Origin: Ficedula albicollis
Lineage: Eukaryota > Chordata > Aves > Passeriformes > Muscicapidae
Direction of reading: 5' to 3'
Assembly (NCBI RefSeq): GCF_000247815.1
Contig: NC_021683.1
Coordinates: 6,619,880-6,683,879, forward strand
Length of the DNA stretch: 64,000 nt
In this document: piece by piece, positions 55,961 to 64,000 of the stretch
Numbering within the stretch: position 1 is the first letter of the stretch
Layout of the letters: each line of letters starts with the position of its first letter
Position numbers and translations under genes: made by a program
The notes under the pieces: model-generated
What the model was told of the DNA's origin: nothing
Database searches by the model: none
The model's input: only the letters and a program-made list of their open reading frames with translations

Positions 55961-56680
55961 GGGCTGTATCAAAACAGGGCTGTATCAAAACAGGGCTGTA
56001 TCAAAACAGGGCTGTATCAAAACAGGGCTGTATCAAAACAGGGCTGTATCAAAACAGGGCTGTATCAAAACAGGGCTGTATCAAAACAGGGCTGTATCAA
56101 AACAGGGCTGTATCAAAACAGGGCTGTATCAAAACAGGGCTGTATCAAAACAGGGCTGTATCAAAACAGGGCTGTATCAAAACAGGGCTGTATCAAAACA
56201 GGGCTGTATCAAAACAGGGCTGTATCAAAACAGGGCTGTATCAAAACAGGGCTGTATCAAAACAGGGCTGTATCAAAACAGGGCTGTATCAAAACAGGGC
56301 TGTATCAAAACAGGGCTGTATCAAAACAGGGCTGTATCAAAACAGGGCTGTATCAAAACAGGGCTGTATCAAAACAGGGCTGTATCAAAACAGGGCTGTA
56401 TCAAAACAGGGCTGTATCAAAACAGGGCTGTATCAAAACAGGGCTGTATCAAAACAGGGCTGTATCAAAACAGGGCTGTATCAAAACAGGGCTGTATCAA
56501 AACAGGGCTGTATCAAAACAGGGCTGTATCAAAACAGGGCTGTATCAAAACAGGGCTGTATCAAAACAGGGCTGTATCAAAACAGGGCTGTATCAAAACA
56601 GGGCTGTATCAAAACAGGGCTGTATCAAAACAGGGCTGTATCAAAACAGGGCTGTATCAAAACAGGGCTGTATCAAAACA
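55961..56680. repeat. 16-bp minisatellite, 45 perfect copies of GGGCTGTATCAAAACA
   Basis: 720 bp of perfect 16-bp units, flanked by variant 16-mers (gggctgttccgcggca, gggctgtcccacgcca and others). Because 16 is not a multiple of 3, the ORF across it cycles through three frames with a 16-residue period; it is not a gene. Confidence 0.97.
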
Positions 56681-56941
56681 GGGCTGTCCCACGCCAGGGC
56701 TGTTCCAAGGCAGGGCTGTTCCACGCCAGGGCTGTTCCAAAGGCTCCCAAAGGATGTTCTCTGCAGCTCCAACACCTCCATCCGCACCCACCGCAGGGGT
56801 TATGGAAGCGAAGGAATGCTGCCCGTGGGGTTGGCCGTGCCCAGGTTTCTCCCTGGCAATTGAGGACGTGGCTCGCCCTGCAGAGCACATCATCGGGCTG
56901 ATGGACGTGCCGGTGCTGAGTAGGCAGAAGGAAGCCAAATG

Positions 56942-58334
56942 AGCTGTGTATACCTTGGGTTTCAAGGGGAGGCTGCAGCCCAAAGTAATTTATTTTAGTG
57001 CTGTATAAAAATCAAGTTATGTTTTGATGGCAGAATCAAATTCCCTGTGCTGAATTCTGGGTTTGGTTGTATAAGGTTAAAAGCAGTGGTTATGCCCCAT
57101 TTTGATCAGAATTTTACTTAATTTTAGAGCTCGACCCTGTGCTCATTGCAAAAAAATTGGCTTTTTTTGCTCATTGTTTTGTTCTTTCGAAAGTAGTTCA
57201 TTTTTCATCAGATTAAAATTTTCTTGCTATTCCCTGAGCTGTACATGCTGAAAACATTACTTTTTTTCCAGAGACAGTGGTCTATAAAATAACGTTTAAA
57301 TAATATAGTAAATATTTCAGTCTTTGTTCTGCTGAGGAAGGAAAATAAACAATTGAGCAGTGTTGAAACACCTGAAAATTTCTCTGAGAAATAATCATGG
57401 AGTTATTTATAGAGGGTTTGATGATTTTTCTAATGACATTTTCAGTCCATGACTAAGGCGTAGCCCAATGCATCTTTAATCATCTGTTAATTCTTACGAC
57501 CTCAGCATTCTTCCCGCTGCTGTTTGCTCAAGCTGGATCCACCGTGATTTGTTACTGTTTTGTCATCATTAATTAGCACGTTGGTACTTTAACATCTTCA
57601 TCAAAGTCAGACCCGTGCAAAATAATAAAATCTGAACCAGTTTATTAAATCTTGTGCTGTTTTATTTCATACTGAGAAACGTAAAGCACAGACAGTGTGG
57701 GCTGAGACCTCAGGATGATGTGCTTCCGTCACTTCCACGTCCCCTGGGTACCTTGGCAGTCTGTGCTATAAAAATCCAGCCAACAAAGGAACAGTGAGAT
57801 TTTGTGAGCTGTGTGAGCAGAAGAAATGTGCCCGTGTGTGTTTGTCAGTACACTGCTGATTCCAGCGTCCCCTTTCCCCATTAGTCAGGTACATTAAATA
57901 CTGGCAGCAGCTGTAAGGGCAATGCATGCCCCCAAAGAGATTTAATGTAAAGGTCATTTCTTGTAAGATGCTGGATTTTTTTCTGTAATATAGAAAACAG
58001 TCATTATATTAATTTTGGCAACACTATTGTTTTTGTGATTTGGTTTTTGTTGTTTTTTGGTGGGGTTTTTTTTTGGTTTTGTTTTTAATGAGAGATTAAG
58101 ACTCTGTTTGGAAAATAAATCCTCCTATCTCTGCACATTTTCCAGATGAGTTGCAGAGCAATTTCTGAAAGCTCCTTCTAAGGGACAGTTCTGATAAAAT
58201 TATAATTTGCTGAATTGGATTAGTAAAAGTATTCCCTGCTTAATGAGGTTTAGAAAACAAATCTCTCTGCTTAATATGAAAGTGTGAGAAGAGAGAACTA
58301 TGCAAATGCAATATGCTTTTTCCATGCTGCACAG
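56942..58334. other. AT-rich sequence after the duplicated region
   Basis: No recognised gene or repeat; an AATAAA lies near 57,624 on the plus strand. GC content drops sharply compared with 54-56.9 kb. Confidence 0.5.
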
Positions 58335-58452
58335 CTAAGACATCTGGAAAAAGAAGAAAGAAAAGCACAATTTCCCTGTGTCTTGAGATGCCTCAGCCTC
58401 CAGTGTGTGATACAAAAATAAGCACCAAGGTGCAGAAAGCCCAAAGTACTGA
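58335..58452 (+). pseudogene. Candidate lysine-rich exon
   Basis: Acceptor tgcacag, donor gtaaag, 118 bp open in one frame, encoding KTSGKRRKKSTISLCLEMPQ and ending KVQKAQST. Its incoming phase fits the A left by the candidate first exon MDVPVL. Confidence 0.4.
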
Positions 58453-58726
58453 GTAAAGCTGAAAGAACACAGAGAGAAATATGTTTATACTCACTGTAAA
58501 ATCAGTTGAAGAATGGTTCATTTGTGAGAATTTTAAAGAATAATGAGTTTGGTAGACAAAATTATGTCACCACTTCTTGTACTACGTTTGCCTTCTCATC
58601 CTGAGAAAGGAACCAGGCAGGTTCTTATTCTTGATCACTTGTGTGTGAATCCTAGTGTAAAAATACGCATAATGAGTATCCTAAACCATATTATATTTTC
58701 ATAAATATGATTTCAAGGTCTTTCAG

Positions 58727-58843
58727 AAGGAAAAGGAATGTCCCGTGTCATAACTGATATATGCCAAAAACTGAGTAATGACAGAGAAAAGTGTTACAGA
58801 ATTAAGGCTGAGCTGTGACAAATGAAAACCAAATTACTTGAAG
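58727..58843 (+). pseudogene. Candidate coiled-coil exon with in-frame TGA
   Basis: Acceptor tttcag, donor gtacag. The frame reads GKGMSRVITDICQKLSNDRE, KCYRIKAEL, TGA, QMKTKLLE. The stop is the only break. Confidence 0.42.
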
Positions 58844-58895
58844 GTACAGTAGAGGATTAGAGGATTGCAAAGTACAGGAAAAAGTAAAATCTTAG

Positions 58896-58928
58896 AAATT
58901 GAGGAACAGCCTGTTACGTCTGATCTAG
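58896..58928 (+). pseudogene. Candidate 33-bp exon EIEEQPVTSDL
   Basis: Acceptor cttag, donor gtacgt; both phases match its neighbours. Confidence 0.38.
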
Positions 58929-59058
58929 GTACGTCTAATACCTCACATACCACAGAATCCAGCCGATTTAATATCAGATAAATTTGAGGAAGCGGGGTTG
59001 TTACCTGCTTCTTCCCTGGCCTTTGATCAGAGCAGGCTGATGTCTGTGTGCGTTGCAG

Positions 59059-59158
59059 AGTTGCTGAGCTCTGTCACGTCAGCATCTGCATGGGAGGTGA
59101 TGACAGAGGCAGCTGATAGAGCCATCCTGGATAATCTAAATAGCATTAAATATGCCAA
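59059..59158 (+). pseudogene. Candidate exon ELLSSVTSASAWEVMTEAAD
   Basis: 100 bp, acceptor ttgcag, strong donor gtaagt. Continues RAILDNLNSIKYA. The other two frames are closed early, so the open frame is the one predicted by the upstream exon phase. Confidence 0.45.
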
Positions 59159-60185
59159 GTAAGTCAGCTGAAAGAGCTGCAGGATGTTGATGAGAGAAGG
59201 AAGTACCTCTCTTCTTGTGGCCTCACCTTACTTTTTAAGGTCAAAGTGGGAGAGGAACCATCAGTCTCTACATATTGGATTAAACCACAGCACAAATTAA
59301 GGTTAATCTTGAGTCTTTTTCCCTTCTGAGGCAGAGAGGATTACAGAATGATTTGCTTTTCTTATTTGCACGTGTTATCCAGCAATCAGAAATTCTGGCA
59401 GGGTTTATTGCTGCCTTAACATCCCTAGATGAGACATCTGAGGAGCCAGAGTTTTACTGTCTAACCCTGGCCAAAGGATGCTGAGTAGAAGGATGCTGAG
59501 GATTGTGGTGTTCACACCCCTGAGAGCAGAGCTGGAGGAAGGCAGCACACCCTGGAACACACATCCCTCACCCACAGCCCCGGGCAGAATGTCTGACTTG
59601 CTATAGCTAATTATTTACTAAGTAAATAGCTAATGCTACTTAGCTACTCCTTTCCCTCCTGCAAGTTACACTCAACAAATTTTCATTTCCTAATCAGTTA
59701 ACTTGCCCGTGGCAGTGGGAGACCTCATTTATAAGTCGTCCTTTGTCTTTGCTACCCCTTTGTTGTGCAAATACGGGCGTAAAACTCAAGTAAACCAATT
59801 GGCTTCAGTAGGATTATCCCGAGGGAGTTGGGTGCTGCGTCATATGAATAAACTCTGCTCTCCAAGGACAGGCTCTGCAGTCCAGCACAGCTTCATTTTT
59901 TGAAGGAAAAGGGGTAGCAGCACAAATGAGTAGTTGAACTGAAGAGATAATCACTTCCCTGTTCAATTTATCTGCGAATGTGAGATGTTCAGCAGGAGTA
60001 GTAAGGATACACCATTTTCATATTTTCATTTCAGAATACCATTCCTTTCCATGTGGAGGAAGTGTGGAGGATTGTGTCTTCACATATCAACACATATCGT
60101 GGATGAGAGAGCAGCCACAGATGAAATTTCGGGATTTAGAGTGACCAAACATCCTATGGGAAGGATTTTTGGCTTCCATCTTCCA

Positions 60186-61114
60186 GTAAGAGTCTCTTAG
60201 CCAGAAGGCAGCAGGGAGTCTGGCCAGCTTACACAGTGAATTTCAAAATCTTTGAAATACCTTCTAAAAAAGGAGTGCGGAGTCATAAGATCAAGCAGAT
60301 GCTATAGCTGGCACTGCAGAAAAATTTCTGAAAGAACAAAAACATTTCTAGAATTCCAATATTTTTACTCAGCTTTACTCAGTCATTCACTCTGTTATTA
60401 TGCAGAAGTGGATTCAGCACTTTTCAAGGCTTTTTCAACCATTGTGTAGTTTTTCTGGTAGGTGGAGAGTCGCAGTTAAATCAGCAGCAGGCATTTGAAG
60501 AAAGTTTCTTGTTTTAAGGAGTGCTGCCATGTTGCTAAAAATTTTAATTATTTAGTTGGGAATGCTGCCAAAATTTTTGATGTTTCTTCCATTTGGAGTT
60601 CCCTAGATGACAAATTGCTATTGTTTTTGTTTAGAAGTGTGGGAAAATTGTAATTGATAACTGCCTTTACCAAGAAATTAAGGAAATTGCTGATGACTGT
60701 GCAGAATTGCTGATGACTGTGCACACAAAGCAGTGACATTTCTCAAACTTTTGGTGTCTCAAGGTGACTGTGGTGATGTGAGTAGAAGATTCACGGTATT
60801 TTAGTTTCTTTCACATCCTCTCACATGATGAGGATGAAAGAAAAGTACTGTGTTCATTCTTGACAGGGAGACCCCTTCCTAATTCATAAAGTACTCAAGC
60901 TGCTGAGCAAAACAATGAATCCTTTCCACAGCATAAAACATTAAACATCAGCAATTTCTTTTTCTTGTGTCTCACCATTCATAGTAAATATCCTAGGGAG
61001 ATGTTGGAAATGATGCTCTTCCAATTAAGTTGCATGAACTCCAACTCTATTCAGCTAAAGGCTGTTCAATGCCCAGAGACAAAAAACATCTAATGAATCA
61101 ATCTTTGTGTACAG
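60186..61114. other. AT-rich sequence left of the last poly-C run
   Basis: No gene or repeat family recognised. Confidence 0.5.
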
Positions 61115-61141
61115 AAAAAAAAAAAAAAAAAACACTTTCTT

Positions 61142-61924
<783 letters not shown>

Positions 61925-61942
61925 AAAAAAAACACTTTCTTT

Positions 61943-64000
61943 TGCTTTTTTTTTTCAAAGGAAATTACATAAAAACGAGAAGCTGATGACCTCTTTGAAA
62001 GAAAGAGAAAGGGGTGGGTTGCTATATGAGCTTCACTTTCTAAATTATGTGGGGGCTTTTATTCCTGAGCTATCCAGGACATTTCCACTAAAAACAAGCT
62101 AAAATATGCAGCTTTTACTGCTGTGAAGAAAAGATTATTCTTTGTCTTTCAGACTCAGATAAGCAATTTTAAATCTGGCTACAGACATTTCTTATGCTTT
62201 TCTCTTTATATCCTTATACTCCTGTTCGTCATTCTAGGTTCTCCCTCTTATTTATATTACTATGGAGAGTTTTATTAAGTGAGTTACTGGAAAAGAAAAA
62301 AGCAACCCTACATTTTTCTCAAGATTCAGAACGAGAGCTTGAATGCTGAATTGCAGGGAGAGTAGGCTCCTACCAACTCACATAAATGTAATGCCAGTCA
62401 CCACAACATGAATGCCAACAATTTCTTCACTGCCTTCATTCAGATTTCCTCTATCTGGCTCCTTCAGCATCACAAGCTGGAGAGGATGCAGTCATCTGCA
62501 CCTCATGAGTTCAGCTGCCTGTGCTCTTTGAACCGTGGCTTCAGCAGTACTCCAGCCCTTCATCTGTCAGCACTAGATGAGCAGAATGCTGATATTCCAG
62601 GGTTTTGCAGAGCATAAATGCTCCTTTTGGCCCATGGCTCACTGTCTTCACCAGCAGAATCTCAGAATTAAATCTGATTGCCTCTTGGCTGCTGCTTTTT
62701 GGTTCTGGACTGTGGATATGTGGTCAGGCTGTGTCCTGTGTTTTTTTGAGGCATACTGGAACAGGAAAAGATGCAAATTGTTTCTTCTCTGATCACACGT
62801 GGGAAGAGAAGTCTAACAGCACCTCGCTGGAGCACATTGCATTGTGTCAAAAAGTAGAGGATCTTGTTCTTAATCTGTGAGGAAGCTTTTCATCCTTCAA
62901 TAAAATGAAATGTTAGCTTACACTGAATACATACTGAGAATTTGGCTGATATAATGGGATTACAGTCAGAATGAGCACACCAAAAATTCTGTGTCCCAGT
63001 GAGAAAGACTATTAATATAATACCAGCTAGGAGTTCCATGAGGAGCAGAGCAAACCCAGTTTCTTGCTGGCATTCCTGGTGTCATGGGGAGATAGAGAGG
63101 AGGCTGCTGTCAATCGGTTTCTAGAGGCTGGCTGAGAACAGCAATTTCTGAGCTGTTTAAAGGCATCACAGGCAGAATGGAAGATTTGGACAAGGTTTAT
63201 CAGGGAGATCCTCCCACTGAGTCACGAGAAGCAGAAAGGACCCCCTTGCTTTCCAAGAAACAAGATGCAGCTGGTTCCAACTCTACCCCCAGACTTGGCC
63301 AATGGTTTATGTCTAAAGGATTATATGGGTGTAATTGAACCTTTGTACTACTTTGTCCTTCAGGAGTAAGGATGGTAAACCAAGTATATAAATAAAATAA
63401 CTTATTTATTTGAATTGATGATGATTGGATTAGGAGATCTTAATCAGAATTATTTACTACACAGAATAGGTAGGTTCAACTCCCTGTGCACTATTTATTG
63501 CAGCATCATTGAAGCAATTATATCCAAGCCAGCAAAATAATTATTAAGTAGAAGCTGATGTTACTCACTCACAGCAAGGATCATGGGCTAAGGTCTTTTT
63601 CTCCTGTGATGTTTAACTTTGGGATTGATGAGTCTGGCTGGTCTCAGCATTCTTCAACACCAAAAGCAGCTGACCCTCCTTCCCCATCCAGCACTGCTCA
63701 CTTGCAGTTAGGGTGAGTTTAGAGCTGTTCACCCCCACGTAGGCAGAGCACCCTGATACAAAGGGATGCCTGTGGGGCCCTGCAGGTTCTTTACCCACTG
63801 TTATTTGCCAGACCAGTCAGGCAATCCCAGGTGGTGGGAGCTTGGGAAGCATGGGGGGGAGAGTTTGAGAGGTTAACCATTGGAGCCAAGGGATTAAGGG
63901 AAAAATGCAGTTCGTTTTGAGCATCCTATCTGGAAGAATTCCAGTGATTCACAGTGTGGGGGAATGCAAAGAAGAGACAAGACAGGCAGCTTGCATCGTC
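61943..64000. other. Right-end AT-rich region
   Basis: No exon, RNA gene or transposon family recognised; the short ORFs here have no support. Confidence 0.5.

Larger units (their letters stand above)
55411..56887. repeat. 789-bp tandem unit, copy 2, expanded by a minisatellite
   Basis: Matches copy 1 without visible differences, except that the 16-bp array has 45 units instead of two, adding 688 bp. The unit ends at ctgcagagca in both copies. Confidence 0.95.
56901..60185 (+). pseudogene. Unrecognised multi-exon coding sequence, divergent from GINS3, with a premature stop
   Basis: I do not recognise the family. Candidate exons on the plus strand: 56901-56919 (MDVPVL plus A; weak), 58335-58452 (KTSGKRRKKSTISLCLEMPQ and on; lysine-rich), 58727-58843, 58896-58928, 59059-59158 and perhaps 60035-60185. 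Exons 3, 4 and 5 join with GT-AG sites and correct phase twice (G|AA and G|AG, both giving Glu). They read GKGMSRVITDICQKLSNDRE, then KTKLLE, EIEEQPVTSDL and ELLSSVTSASAWEVMTEAAD, helix- or coiled-coil-like. A TGA at 58816-58818 interrupts exon 3 at a place where CGA would be a CpG-derived ancestor. The phase between 58452 and 58727 does not match, so an exon is missing or lost. The intron 58844-58895 is only 52 bp. It may be a decayed gene, a polymorphic allele, or chance; cDNA would decide. Confidence 0.4.

Noticed and set aside
55961..56680. Possible CRISPR array
   Set aside because: Units are 16 bp with no spacers, in a vertebrate genome; it is a minisatellite.
55780..56942. Long plus-strand ORFs with a repeated SKQGCIKTGLYQNRAV motif
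   Set aside because: A 16-bp tandem repeat read through three frames; no start context or homology.
59362..59475. Open stretch RVIQQSEILAGFIAALTSLD as a further exon of the 58-kb candidate gene
   Set aside because: Looks protein-like, but its phase does not match the exon ending at 59158, and no clear donor follows.

Overview
The window is vertebrate nuclear DNA, almost certainly from a bird. It carries three intron-split vertebrate genes, several CR1 LINE fragments typical of bird genomes, short GC-rich introns alternating with AT-rich stretches, and no operons or bacterial signals. The species cannot be fixed from the sequence. Part of the window is not reliable assembly: there are five pure poly-C runs of 81 to 1,389 bases, a 61-base N gap and two near-perfect tandem duplications.

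Layout, left to right. 1-14,804: the 5' part of WWOX on the minus strand (coding exons 1-4, both WW domains and the start of the short-chain dehydrogenase domain) in AT-rich introns; later exons lie beyond the left edge. About 14,430-14,950: the WWOX CpG island, directly followed by a plus-strand CR1 fragment (14,960-15,462). 17,391-33,477: NDRG4 on the minus strand. All 14 coding exons of the short form (339 codons plus stop) could be joined with GT-AG introns and matching phases. Two further exons encode the alternative N-terminus of the long form (371 codons from the MAGL methionine). The short form has its own compact TATA/CCAAT promoter at about 29.4 kb. An intron of this gene holds an exact 1.5-kb tandem duplication. 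33.5-50.5 kb: non-coding DNA upstream of NDRG4, with a CpG island broken by a 1.4-kb poly-C run, a second poly-C run and an AT-rich block rich in homeodomain-like motifs. 50,513-54,275: GINS3 on the minus strand in three coding exons (212 codons once the artefact is discounted). Its first exon is broken by poly-C, and its second intron starts with GC instead of GT. 54.3-56.9 kb: GATCGGG arrays, a 789-bp duplicated unit and a 16-bp minisatellite with 2 units in one copy and 45 in the other. 56.9-60.2 kb: a set of plus-strand candidate exons, divergent from GINS3, that keep splice phase but contain an in-frame TGA. I do not recognise this gene; it is the most interesting unexplained signal here. 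60.2-64 kb: AT-rich DNA with one more poly-C run.

The genes do not form a pathway. WWOX is a WW-domain/oxidoreductase tumour suppressor, NDRG4 is a neural and cardiac NDR-family protein, and GINS3 is a subunit of the replicative helicase. GINS3 followed by NDRG4 in the same orientation is the arrangement known from human 16q21. WWOX lying only 2.5 kb beyond the NDRG4 3' end differs from human, where WWOX is far away at 16q23, so the window either spans an evolutionary rearrangement or an assembly join.
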